In this document: piece by piece, positions 8,716-15,941 of the stretch
Numbering within the stretch: position 1 is the first letter of the stretch
Layout of the letters: every line of letters starts with the position of its first letter
Assembly (NCBI RefSeq): GCF_038396755.1
Contig: NZ_CP149822.1
Span: 5,052,001 to 5,116,000, forward strand
Direction: 5' to 3'
DNA: 64,000 bases
Source of the DNA: Chitinophaga pollutisoli
Lineage (GTDB): Bacteria > Bacteroidota > Bacteroidia > Chitinophagales > Chitinophagaceae
Position numbers and translations under genes: made by a program
The notes under the pieces: generated by a model
The model's database searches: none
What the model saw: only the letters and a program-made list of their open reading frames with translations
Told to the model about the DNA's origin: nothing

Positions 8716-9873
8716 ATGCTGCTTATGAGACAACAACTTATGACCTGTGCCGTATTGCTGGCAGGATTTGCCGCTACCGCGCAGGAGACGCCCCGAAGCA
8801 TCGCCAATCCGCACGCGCAGGAATTTACCGTGATCCGGAATAATGCGGCTACGACTGTGAAGAACCAGGGGATGACCGGCACTTGCTGGTGCTTTTCTAC
8901 GGTTTCGCTGATTGAAAGCCAGTGTTTGAAGAACGGCGCGGCGAGCCAGCCCGATTTGTCGGAGATGTTCGTGGTGCGGAATGTGTACCTGATGAAGGCC
9001 CGTAACTATGTGAAGCGCCAGGGTGCTGCGCAGTTTGGCGAAGGCGGTCTGGGCCACGATGTGCTGATCGTTGCCGGCAGGGACGGATTGATGCCTGAAT
9101 CGGTTTACAGCGGGAAGCTGCCCGGCCAGGAGCAATTCGACCACAGCAAGATGGCCGATACGCTGAAGAAATTCCTGGACACGTTGCTGCGCCGCCGTCC
9201 GGTGGATCCGAAGTGGGAGCAGCGCTTTGCCGCGCTGATGGACCAATATATGGGCGCAGCGCCTCCCGCCAAATTCGAGTATAACGGGAAAACATACACG
9301 CCGCAGGAATATGCGAAACAGGTGGTCAAGTACGATCCGGCAGATTATGTGAGCCTGACTTCGTTTACGCATCATCCTGTTTATTCTTCTTTCGTGCTGG
9401 AACTGCCAGATAACCATGCCAACGGGAGTTTCTACAACGTATCGCTCAACGAGTTGATCGGGGCCACCTGGCAAGCGGTGCAAAAAGGATATACGGTGAT
9501 GTGGGACGCGGACGTGAGCAATCGCGGATTCGCGCACAACGGCGGCTACGCCCTGAGCCCGAAGTACGACAGTCTCTGGAACCGCCAGCAGCCCGATCCT
9601 TCGGCGGCTGAGGTGAACGTGACGCCGGAGTACCGGCAGGAGCTGTTCGAGAAGCTGGTTACGCAGGACGACCACCTGATGCATATCACGGGGATTGGCA
9701 AGGGGAAAGACAATAAACGCTTTTTCATTGTGAAGAATTCCTGGGGCGTGGGGTCGAAGTTTGAGGGATACCTTTACGTGTCGGAACCGTATTTCGCGGT
9801 GAACACGATTAATGTGGTAGTTCCGAAAGCTGCGCTGGATAAGGAATTAAAGAAGAAATTGCATTTACTGTAA
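8716..9873 (+). CDS. Secreted C1-family cysteine peptidase (PepC/bleomycin hydrolase-like)
   Basis: A 385-residue papain-fold peptidase. A signal peptide ends near AATAQ, so it is exported. The catalytic Cys57 lies in NQGMTGTCWCFST, the His in DDHLMHITGIGK and the Asn in FFIVKNSWGVGSK. The spacing is that of the C1B (bleomycin hydrolase, aminopeptidase C) branch, but the classical intracellular enzymes lack a signal peptide. Relatives in Bacteroidota are annotated as C1 family or aminopeptidase C-like. It lies 31 bases after the DUF2807 gene and may belong to the sigma operon. A terminator follows. Confidence 0.9.
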   Translation: MLLMRQQLMTCAVLLAGFAATAQETPRSIANPHAQEFTVIRNNAATTVKNQGMTGTCWCFSTVSLIESQCLKNGAASQPDLSEMFVVRNVYLMKARNYVKRQGAAQFGEGGLGHDVLIVAGRDGLMPESVYSGKLPGQEQFDHSKMADTLKKFLDTLLRRRPVDPKWEQRFAALMDQYMGAAPPAKFEYNGKTYTPQEYAKQVVKYDPADYVSLTSFTHHPVYSSFVLELPDNHANGSFYNVSLNELIGATWQAVQKGYTVMWDADVSNRGFAHNGGYALSPKYDSLWNRQQPDPSAAEVNVTPEYRQELFEKLVTQDDHLMHITGIGKGKDNKRFFIVKNSWGVGSKFEGYLYVSEPYFAVNTINVVVPKAALDKELKKKLHLL

Positions 9874-9903
9874 AAATGAGATACAAATAAGATTACATGA
9901 AGA

Positions 9904-9929
9904 AGCAGGACGTTGGTCCTGCTTTTTTT
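9904..9929 (+). terminator. Terminator after the C1 peptidase
   Basis: Stem AGCAGGA/TCCTGCT (9904-9910 with 9917-9923), six-base loop, seven T. The convergent XRE gene ends inside its T tract, so it may serve both strands. Confidence 0.85.
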
Positions 9930-10158
9930 ATGTTTTGCGGTCGGACAACAGTTCGAGGATCGCAACTTCCAGCGCGTCTGCCAATTGAGACAGTGTGCGG
10001 AGTGTAACATTGATCTCACCGTTTTCCATCCGGGAAATGTCTGCATTGTCGACGTTGCATCGTGCAGAGAGCTCGCGTTGGCTGAAGCCTCTTTCCTTTC
10101 TGATTCGGCGGAGATTTGTTCCGAAAAGGCGCAATATATCCGGGGCCTGGGTTGACAT
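9928..10158 (-). CDS. Small XRE-family helix-turn-helix regulator
   Basis: A 76-residue protein that is essentially one HTH_3 domain: FGTNLRRIRKERGFSQRELS, then CNVDNADISRMENGE and TLRTLSQLADALEVAILELL. It should bind DNA as a dimer. A dyad TGGG-N6-CCCA lies 53 bases upstream (10211-10227). The same dyad occurs before the unknown gene at 10634-10927 and before a second XRE gene at 46450. The recognition region (C-VD-ADIS--E) is shared with that second regulator, which fits a common operator. No effector domain is present. Confidence 0.9.
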   Translation of the reverse strand: MSTQAPDILRLFGTNLRRIRKERGFSQRELSARCNVDNADISRMENGEINVTLRTLSQLADALEVAILELLSDRKT

Positions 10159-10210
10159 TTTTAGTTTGCTTCCAAAAGGTTCAAGATCATCGAATTATTT
10201 CTTTTTTCCG

Positions 10211-10227
10211 CTGGGCAGAGGCCCAAC
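10211..10227. promoter_or_regulatory. Putative XRE operator, TGGG-N6-CCCA dyad (copy A)
   Basis: CTGGGCAGAGGCCCAAC, with arms TGGG and CCCA six bases apart, lies between the XRE gene and the acylphosphatase gene. It matches copies at 10962-10978 and 46390-46409. Confidence 0.45.
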
Positions 10228-10316
10228 GTGTTGAAAAAATATTTCGACAGGTTACTGTAACTCTTGCTGGTAGAGAGTTTCTGAGAATGTGAATGAGGAA
10301 GCAATACGAAAAAAAA

Positions 10317-10586
10317 TCAATGCAGGATACTGAAATCGGTGTAATGCTGCAGGGGGCCTTCGGTAATATCGAGGCCGGAGACCTTGGCGCCTGAGGGGCC
10401 GATTCTGCACCAGTCAATAAATTCCTTCATGGCGGTGGCGGGACCTTCGGCTGCGATCCATACATGGCCGTCGGGCAGGTTTTTGACTTGTCCTTTAAGG
10501 CCCATGCTGGCGGCTACGGATTTGGCGGTGGCCCGGAAGTAAACGCCATGAACCATGCCTTTAACTACAATTTCTTTATGCAACAT
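10317..10586 (-). CDS. Acylphosphatase
   Basis: An 89-residue protein of standard length for the family. The phosphate-binding loop and catalytic Arg are in VKGMVHGVYFRATAKSVA, and the catalytic Asn is in GQVKNLPDGHVWIAAEG. The enzyme hydrolyses the mixed anhydride of acyl phosphates such as 1,3-bisphosphoglycerate or carbamoyl phosphate in the cytoplasm. Family members have a Gln or similar residue where this one has His (MVHGV), a tolerated variation. No operon partner is evident. Confidence 0.93.
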   Translation of the reverse strand: MLHKEIVVKGMVHGVYFRATAKSVAASMGLKGQVKNLPDGHVWIAAEGPATAMKEFIDWCRIGPSGAKVSGLDITEGPLQHYTDFSILH

Positions 10587-10633
10587 AATTACGGGATCGG
10601 TTTATAAACTAACAAAATTGATTACCGTGTGGT

Positions 10634-10927
10634 TTATCCGGCGGCGATGGCGGCCTTGAGCTCCGGGATGCCGGGGGCGACGAGGGTTTGTCCGCCGGGG
10701 TAGAAGATAAAGAAACGGGCATCGCCTGTTTCCGGATCTTCTACCATGTGGATTTGGATATATCGGGATGGATGAAAGTAAAAGTATTCGGTGACGGGAG
10801 GTTCCACGCTTCTGCGGAGTTGTTCCAGCTGGAAGCCTGCGCGGCTGAGCCAGGAGAAAACGGTTTGTTCTGCAGAGGGGGATGCATTTCCCTGTTTGTA
10901 TATCGGTTTGATGGGCACCCATTCCAT
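10634..10927 (-). CDS. Hypothetical protein
   Basis: A 97-residue soluble protein with no signal peptide, starting MEWVPIKPIYKQGNASPS. The middle has aromatic strand-like stretches (TEYFYFHPSRYIQIHMVED, ARFFIFYPGG) and the end is helical. No family is recognised. Composition and codon use look like the neighbours, and the opposite-strand ORF here looks like a shadow. A TGGG-N6-CCCA dyad lies 35 bases before the start, so it may be controlled by one of the small XRE regulators. Confidence 0.6.
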   Translation of the reverse strand: MEWVPIKPIYKQGNASPSAEQTVFSWLSRAGFQLEQLRRSVEPPVTEYFYFHPSRYIQIHMVEDPETGDARFFIFYPGGQTLVAPGIPELKAAIAAG

Positions 10928-10961
10928 AACTTAAATTTACTGGCGGTTAGTGATCCGTTTG

Positions 10962-10978
10962 CTGGGCAATTGCCCAAC
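10962..10978. promoter_or_regulatory. Putative XRE operator, TGGG-N6-CCCA dyad (copy B)
   Basis: CTGGGCAATTGCCCAAC contains a perfect 14-bp palindrome (TGGGCAATTGCCCA, 10963-10976). It stands 35 bases before the unknown gene that starts at 10927. Confidence 0.5.
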
Positions 10979-11212
10979 GGCCGGAAATTTTTACTTTGAT
11001 CTCGTTTTGTTTACGCAGGCGCCTGGCGCCGGGTTGCCGGGGGAGGTGGCTTGTCTTCCGGATGATTAGCTACCTCGAATCGCCAGCCGATATGCTTTTC
11101 TAAAGCCTCCGGTGAAGCACCCGCGAGCCTATTGCGGCCTTGCGGATTCACGGGAGCGCATTCATTTCCAATGCGTTAGATTTGATTGGGCATGGTGCTC
11201 CCTGCTTCCGGG

Positions 11213-11622
11213 ACCGTTCCGCTGTCATTCTCCAGAGCGTTCGCTTCGGATGGGACATGGCAGGCCCTGTCTCCGGGTGGTTCGGCTCGCGGGGGCTGTT
11301 CCGTTGTCGTTCTCCAGAGCGTTCGCTTCGGATGGGACGTGGCAGACCCTGTCTCCGGGTGGTTCGGCTCGCGGGGACCGTTCCGCTGTCATTCTCCAGA
11401 GCGTTCGCTTCGGATGGGACGTGGCAGGCCCTGTCTCCGGGTGGTTCGGCTCGCGGGGGCTGTTCCGTTGTCGTTCTCCAGAGCGTTCGCTTCGGATGGA
11501 ACATGGCACGCCCTGCTTTCTGGACGGTTGCCCTCCCGGGGTGGCGTTCCTTTTGTCGCCACCCGAAGCATTCGCTTCGGATGGGGCACGGCACGCCCTG
11601 CCTTCTCGGCTTGAATCCGGGG
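11213..11622. repeat. 82-bp tandem repeat array, five units
   Basis: Units start at 11213, 11295, 11377, 11459 and 11542. The first three are exactly 82 bp and nearly identical; the last two diverge in their second halves. Units alternate between two versions: 1 and 3 start ACCGTTCCGCTGTCATTC, 2 and 4 start GCTGTTCCGTTGTCGTTC. The array therefore probably grew by a 164-bp step. Each unit has a core GCGTTCGCTTCGGATGG, and unit 5 has a clear stem CCGAAGC/GCTTCGG. Because 82 is not a multiple of three, the repeat peptide runs through every frame and the long ORFs here are not genes. The flanks, 10979-11212 and 11623-12040, show no supportable gene. Confidence 0.9.
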
Positions 11623-12040
11623 GGACATGCAGCTGCTCTTTCCCGAGGTTGTTGCCTCAGTTCGGACAAGCCATACCCACTATTCCGGGCGGGCTCGCCG
11701 GGAAAACTTTGTTTCATTCACCAGAAAGCAAATCAACCTCGGGCTGACCGGACTCTTTCCTCCATTTGGGCAAAAGCTCCGCTGATCCCTGCGGGAATTG
11801 ATACACGGGCAATGATATGGCCTGCTAAACGGAGTATGACCTCCGTCGGCCCAATGGAAGATCCCCTGCCAGCGCCCCCGGCCGGCAGCACATCGCTCTT
11901 GACAAACGATATCCCGCCACCAGGCCCGAAAGCCGATGATCCCATTTTCCATATTTACCGGTGCATGCCTAAAAGCATGCGAATGCAAGGGTTTGTCTCC
12001 TGAATCGGATGGGTTGTAAGTAGATGGGTTAGGGTAGAAG

Positions 12041-12064
12041 GGGCCGGGCGATAACGCCCGACCC
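12041..12064. repeat. GC-rich hairpin without T tract
   Basis: Stem GGG-C-CGGGCG, loop ATAA, CGCCCG-A-CCC. It has no T run, so it is not a plain terminator. It stands between the tandem repeat and the phosphoesterase gene. Otherwise 12065-12196 shows nothing clear. Confidence 0.5.
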
Positions 12065-12196
12065 GTAACTAAATGATACTGACTCTAAAAAAATATGTTC
12101 AACAGTTGCGACTGTCGTTTATCAAATAAAACACCCGGGATTACCCACGGGAAATTGCTCCCCGAGCCACTGTAATCCGCCACTCCGCACAGCCCA

Positions 12197-12778
12197 TTAC
12201 GCCGCACGGTGGAACAACGGGTGGCTCGACGGAACCTCCCGTCCAAACAAAAACTCCCGCACCAGCTCGTACCGGTCACTGCCCGCAGCCCGCCTCAATA
12301 AACTGAAACTGTGACAATGAAAACTCCGCACGAACACCTTGCCCGACAAATAAGGAGACAACTGCGTAAACTGATGCGGCTGCAACGAACGCGCCAACGC
12401 AATATGCGGACGGTAACCCGCCGGCTCCAACTCGAACGCCTGCATCACCTTCCGGTGCAACTCCTCCAACGGCTTCGGATTGGCGACATTCACATAAAAC
12501 ATGTGCCGGCCACTGGCATGACGACTGTGGTCAATCCGCGACGTATACACCGTAAACGCCGACTGATCCGCCACCAACCGATCCAGCATCGTCACGAACA
12601 ACTCCTCGTACCGCTCCGGAAACTCCGACCTGAACAAGGCAATGTGCGCCTGGGTAAATGATCCGGCAGCCGTTCCCAGCTCCTCCGCTATCAAATGCTT
12701 GTACATGCTCACATCCTGAACCGTCTGTGCGTCCGGATGTACTACCAGCATATAATCGTGTAATACTTCCTGTTCCAT
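12197..12778 (-). CDS. 2H phosphoesterase-like (2'-5' RNA ligase family) protein
   Basis: A 193-residue protein beginning MEQEVLHDYMLVVHPD. It has the duplicated two-histidine layout of the 2H phosphoesterase superfamily: TQAHIALFRSEF near residue 60 and YRPHIALARSL near residue 140. The family opens or joins 2',3'-cyclic or 2'-5' RNA ends. Both motifs read HIAL, with Ala in place of the usual Thr or Ser of HxTx, so catalysis may be altered or lost. ATG 12778 is preferred over a TTG at 12814. A -7-like TATGTTTG lies upstream. No operon partner. Confidence 0.7.
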   Translation of the reverse strand: MEQEVLHDYMLVVHPDAQTVQDVSMYKHLIAEELGTAAGSFTQAHIALFRSEFPERYEELFVTMLDRLVADQSAFTVYTSRIDHSRHASGRHMFYVNVANPKPLEELHRKVMQAFELEPAGYRPHIALARSLQPHQFTQLSPYLSGKVFVRSFHCHSFSLLRRAAGSDRYELVREFLFGREVPSSHPLFHRAA

Positions 12779-12861
12779 GGCTTTTATGATTATGCAATTA
12801 TCAATTCGAAACAACCGTTATCATGTTCAGCACCAGGATAACAGCGCCTCCTTTCACAACA

Positions 12862-12869
12862 CAAACATA
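12862..12869 (-). promoter_or_regulatory. Probable -7 element before the 2H protein gene
   Basis: TATGTTTG on the reverse strand fits TAnnTTTG. No TTG stands at the expected -33 distance, so this is a partial match. Confidence 0.4.
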
Positions 12870-12912
12870 CGAATAATTTTGGCAAATACTAAAAAAGTTA
12901 GCAAAAAATACT

Positions 12913-12950
12913 AAAAAAAATGGCCGGAGGGCATAACCCCTTCAGCCACC
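12913..12950 (-). terminator. Terminator after tpiA
   Basis: Read on the reverse strand, GGCTGAAGGGG pairs imperfectly with GCCCTCCGGCC over a short loop and is followed by eight T. Confidence 0.75.
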
Positions 12951-12965
12951 ATATCTTAGAATTGA

Positions 12966-13724
12966 TTACAAGCTTTTGATGATCGCCGCGAAATCCGCCG
13001 CCACCAGCGACGCGCCGCCGATCAGTCCGCCGTCCACATCCGCCGAAGCAAACAGCTCTGCCGCATTCGAAGGCTTCGCGCTGCCGCCGTACAGGATCGT
13101 CAAACCCGCAGCCGCGTCCTGGCCATACTTCGCCGCAATCTGCCCGCGGATAAACGCATGCATATCCTGCGCCTGCTGCGCGCTCGCCGTCAAACCCGTG
13201 CCAATGGCCCAGATCGGCTCGTAAGCAATCACCACCTGCTGCAAAGCCCCAGCGTCCAGGTGGTAAAGGCTTTCTTCCAGCTGCTTCGCCACATACGCAT
13301 TCTGCGTTTCCGCTTTCCGCACTTCCAGCGGCTCGCCGCAGCAGAAGATAGGCTTCAGCCCGTTGGCCAGCACCAGGTCGATCTTCTTCGCCAGTTGCGC
13401 ATTCGTTTCATTGAAATATTCCCGGCGCTCGGAGTGCCCCAGGATCACGTAGTCAACGCCTACAGACGCCAGCATGGCCGCGGACACCTCGCCGGTATAA
13501 GCGCCTGACTTCTCACTGGCGCAGTTCTGTGCCGCCACGAATACGTTGGGTTGGCTGCGGGTCAGTGCTTTTACCTGCTGCAGATACGGAAAAGGCGGTG
13601 CAATCACCACAGCCTGGTCTCCGGATAAAGTAATGCCGGCCGCCAGGATGTCGTTCACCAGCTGCTCGCCTTCCGCGAGGGTCAGGTTCATCTTCCAGTT
13701 GCCTGCTACGATCTTCTTTCTCAT
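12966..13724 (-). CDS. tpiA: Triose-phosphate isomerase
   Basis: A 252-residue TIM barrel of normal length. The start is MRKKIVAGNWKMN, with catalytic Asn and Lys in GNWKMN. The catalytic His is in VILGHSERREYF and the catalytic Glu in VIAYEPIWAIGTG. The phosphate loop is TILYGGSAKPSN and GGLIGGASL. It interconverts dihydroxyacetone phosphate and glyceraldehyde 3-phosphate in glycolysis. The open frame extends 14 codons upstream of the chosen ATG, but that extension is not family-like. It probably forms its own unit, with a terminator downstream. Confidence 0.97.
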   Translation of the reverse strand: MRKKIVAGNWKMNLTLAEGEQLVNDILAAGITLSGDQAVVIAPPFPYLQQVKALTRSQPNVFVAAQNCASEKSGAYTGEVSAAMLASVGVDYVILGHSERREYFNETNAQLAKKIDLVLANGLKPIFCCGEPLEVRKAETQNAYVAKQLEESLYHLDAGALQQVVIAYEPIWAIGTGLTASAQQAQDMHAFIRGQIAAKYGQDAAAGLTILYGGSAKPSNAAELFASADVDGGLIGGASLVAADFAAIIKSL

Positions 13725-13766
13725 GATTTTACGGTGCTTTTGATAAGTGGCGCGAAAAATACGCAT

Positions 13767-14932
13767 TTATCCCCGAAATATACGGGTCAGAATTTCCCGG
13801 TCGGCCTCCGACAACTCCGCACCCTTCAGCCGCATCCACGCATCTGCGTCCCGGAGCGCTTCCTCCAGCCGGTATTTATCAGTAATCCCGGCGCCTCCCC
13901 AACTGAAAGAAGGCAGGAATTTGGGCGGAAAATTCCCCCGAAAACATTGCAGCTCACGCCCACCACTGTACCGGTATTGAACATGGTATTGATCCCGCAC
14001 CGGCTGAAATCCCCCATCATCACGCCGCATTTGGCCCCGGCCGGCCAGTATTCCTGCTTCGCTTCCATCCAGATCCGCACCTCGCGGGCGTTGTTCTTCA
14101 TATTGGAACAGCTGGTGTTGGCGCCCAGGTTGCACCATTCGCCGATCACCGCGTCGCCCAGGTAGCCGTCGTGCCCCTTATTGGAATGTCCAAAGAAAAC
14201 CGAGTTCTTGATTTCCCCGCCGGCTACGCTCCGCGGTCCAAGGGTAGTGGCGCCGTAAACCCGGCTGCCCATTTTCAAAACGGCGCCTTCACCCATGGCA
14301 AAGCCGCCTCGCACCAGGTTCCCTTCCATGATCTCCGCGTCTTTCCCCACGTAAATCGGCCCCGCCGATGCGTTCAGCACACTGCATTCCACCTTGGCCC
14401 CCGGTTCCAGGAACACCTGCGCCGGGTTCACCACCTGGTTGGTTGCGGAAACCGGCGCCGATTTCCGCCCCTTCGTCAGCAGCGCAAAATCATCGCGGAG
14501 CGCCGCTTCATTGTGGCGGACGATATCCCAGGGCCGGTCGACCCGCCGGATCTCGCCTTCATATTCCAGCCGCACGAGCGTGGCCGGGGCAAAGAAATCG
14601 TCGCCGCTGATGAGCTTGGCCAGCAGCCTGCCGTTTTTGTACAGTTCCTGCCCCGGTTCCATGGCCGCGAGGGTTTCCACGATGCCCGCGGAAGGGAGCA
14701 GGTGCCCGTTCACCAATACGGTAATGGTGCCTGGCGGCGCTTTCCGCAAGGGATATTTGGCCTGGAGGTACTCGGTGGTGAAACTGCTGAGCGGCCCGGA
14801 TCCGAGCCATTTCTCCCATTTTTCGCGAATGGTGAGGATGCCCGTACGGATCTCCGCTACGGGTCGGGTGTGCGTGAAGGGGTAGAGTTCGTCGCGCTCG
14901 GGCGTATCAAACAGGATGTAGTGACGGTTCAT
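13767..14932 (-). pseudogene. GlmU-like sugar nucleotidyltransferase/left-handed beta-helix protein, apparent frameshift
   Basis: The first 1 kb encodes the Bacteroidota GlmU-family type protein. A short nucleotidyltransferase-like N-terminus (YPFTHTRPVAEIRTGILT) is followed by hexapeptide beta-helix repeats (SVAGGEIKNSVFFGHSNKG, GEWCNLGANTSCSNMKNN). The frame then leaves the family at SCNVFGG. The expected C-terminus (NFPPKFLPSFSWGGAG ... SEADREILTRIFRG) continues in another frame to a stop at 13767. One extra base in the GGGGGAA stretch (13933-13939 on the + strand) restores a 388-residue protein. A sequencing deletion is more likely than decay because everything else is intact. The substrate sugar is unknown. 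Confidence 0.85.
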
Positions 14933-14946
14933 AACCCGGCGAAAAT

Positions 14947-14977
14947 AAAAAATCCCGCCGAAAGCATTCGGCGGGAT
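14947..14977 (-). terminator. Terminator after the L31 gene
   Basis: A perfect 11-bp stem ATCCCGCCGAA/TTCGGCGGGAT (14952-14962 with 14967-14977). On the reverse strand it is followed by a T-rich run. It separates L31 from the GlmU-like gene. Confidence 0.88.
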
Positions 14978-15000
14978 CGTAAAAATATTCGGAAGATGGC

Positions 15001-15255
15001 TTATTTAGCCTCTTTCTTGTAACGTTTGTTGAATTTGTCGATACGGCCTGCGGTATCTACCAGTACATTCTTACCAGTATAGAACGGGTGAGAAGTATTG
15101 GAGATCTCAAGCTTGATCACTGGATACTCGTTACCGTCTTCCCAGGTGATGGTTTCGCGGGTAGGAGTGGTGGATTTGCCCAGGAAGCTATCCCCGTTGG
15201 ACATGTCTTTAAACACTACGAATCTATAATTTTCCGGATGAATTCCCTGTTTCAT
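15001..15255 (-). CDS. rpmE2: Type B 50S ribosomal protein L31
   Basis: An 84-residue protein starting [17 protein letters not shown], with [11 protein letters not shown] and the basic tail [12 protein letters not shown]. It lacks the four zinc-binding cysteines of the L31A form, so this is the zinc-free type B paralogue. It sits at the ribosomal subunit interface. It has its own strong promoter (TTG-N20-TACCTTTG) and terminator, so it is monocistronic. Confidence 0.97.
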   Translation of the reverse strand: MKQGIHPENYRFVVFKDMSNGDSFLGKSTTPTRETITWEDGNEYPVIKLEISNTSHPFYTGKNVLVDTAGRIDKFNKRYKKEAK

Positions 15256-15281
15256 ATCAATAAGTTAATAAATACAGGACG

Positions 15282-15312
15282 CAAAGGTAAAATAAATATT
15301 TAAATAAAGCAA
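15282..15312 (-). promoter_or_regulatory. Housekeeping promoter of rpmE2
   Basis: On the reverse strand, TTG (15310-15312), 20 bases, TACCTTTG (15282-15289). It matches the Bacteroidota consensus, and the start codon is about 27 bases further on. Confidence 0.8.
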
Positions 15313-15318
15313 GAAAAT

Positions 15319-15809
15319 TTAGCTTTTCATATTCACATACTGGAGCGCAATGCCCAGGTTTGCTTCGCGGCATTTCTGCATAACTTCTTGTAAATCATCT
15401 ATTTTTTTCCCGTAACACGAACAATGTCGTCCATGATCGCGGCTTGTACCTTCAAACCGGAATCCTTGATCATTTTCACGATTTTCTTCGCATCGTCCTG
15501 TTTAATACCATTGCGGACGGGCACTTCCTTCTTTACCACCTTACCGCTCACATAATGCTCCTTGCTCAGGTCGTAAATCTCCGCCGCCAGCCCCTGGCGC
15601 ATGCTCCGGCTGATCAGCACGTCGATCACCTGGTCCAGCTTCATATCCGTTTCCACTTCCAGCTTCACAATCATGTCCTTCTTATCCAGGTCGATTTCCA
15701 CGGGCGAACCCTTGAAATCGTACCGGTTGTTGATTTCTTTTTTAACTGTGTTGATGGCGTTGTCCAGGGTCTGGAGGTCGACTTTGCTCACGATATCGAA
15801 AGACGGCAT
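15319..15809 (-). pseudogene. YajQ family nucleotide-binding protein, apparent frameshift near the C-terminus
   Basis: The frame from 15809 reads MPSFDIVSKVDLQTLDNA and covers 136 residues up to VRVTGKK, then stops. The missing C-terminus (GKKIDDLQEVMQKCREANLG, ending VNMKS) continues in the next frame to a TAA at 15319-15321. Restoring one base in the A7 run (T7 on the + strand, 15402-15408) gives exactly 163 residues, the family's normal length. YajQ proteins bind nucleotides, and some bind cyclic di-GMP. A promoter -7 TATATTTG lies upstream. A sequencing deletion is the simplest cause; real loss of the last 27 residues is possible. Confidence 0.9.
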
Positions 15810-15844
15810 ATGCGCTGGTTTTTTAAAGGGTGATGAACGAGCGG

Positions 15845-15852
15845 CAAATATA
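15845..15852 (-). promoter_or_regulatory. -7 element of the yajQ promoter
   Basis: TATATTTG on the reverse strand fits TAnnTTTG. The -33 element is poor because the site abuts the terminator of the preceding gene. Confidence 0.5.
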
Positions 15853-15855
15853 AAG

Positions 15856-15883
15856 AAAAAACCGCCACCGGAACCGGCAGCGG
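15856..15883 (-). terminator. Terminator after the BlaR1-like gene
   Basis: Reverse strand CCGCTGCCGG and CCGGTGGCGG form a stem with two G-U pairs, followed by six T. Confidence 0.75.
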
Positions 15884-15941
15884 GGCTGAGATTAGAATGG
15901 CGGAGAATGGTTACATGAGCGGGTAAAGAGCCTGCATGCGC

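Noticed and set aside
10688..10999. 103-codon plus-strand frame opposite the unknown gene
   Set aside because: The minus-strand frame has a better start context and an upstream dyad. The choice is not certain.
11213..11622. Repeat array as a CRISPR
   Set aside because: The whole 82-bp unit is repeated with no unique spacers, and there are no cas genes.
11112..12003. Long open frames on both strands across the tandem repeat (up to about 290 codons)
   Set aside because: The same repeat peptide appears in several frames because the unit is 82 bp. There is no start context or family, so they are by-products of the repeat.
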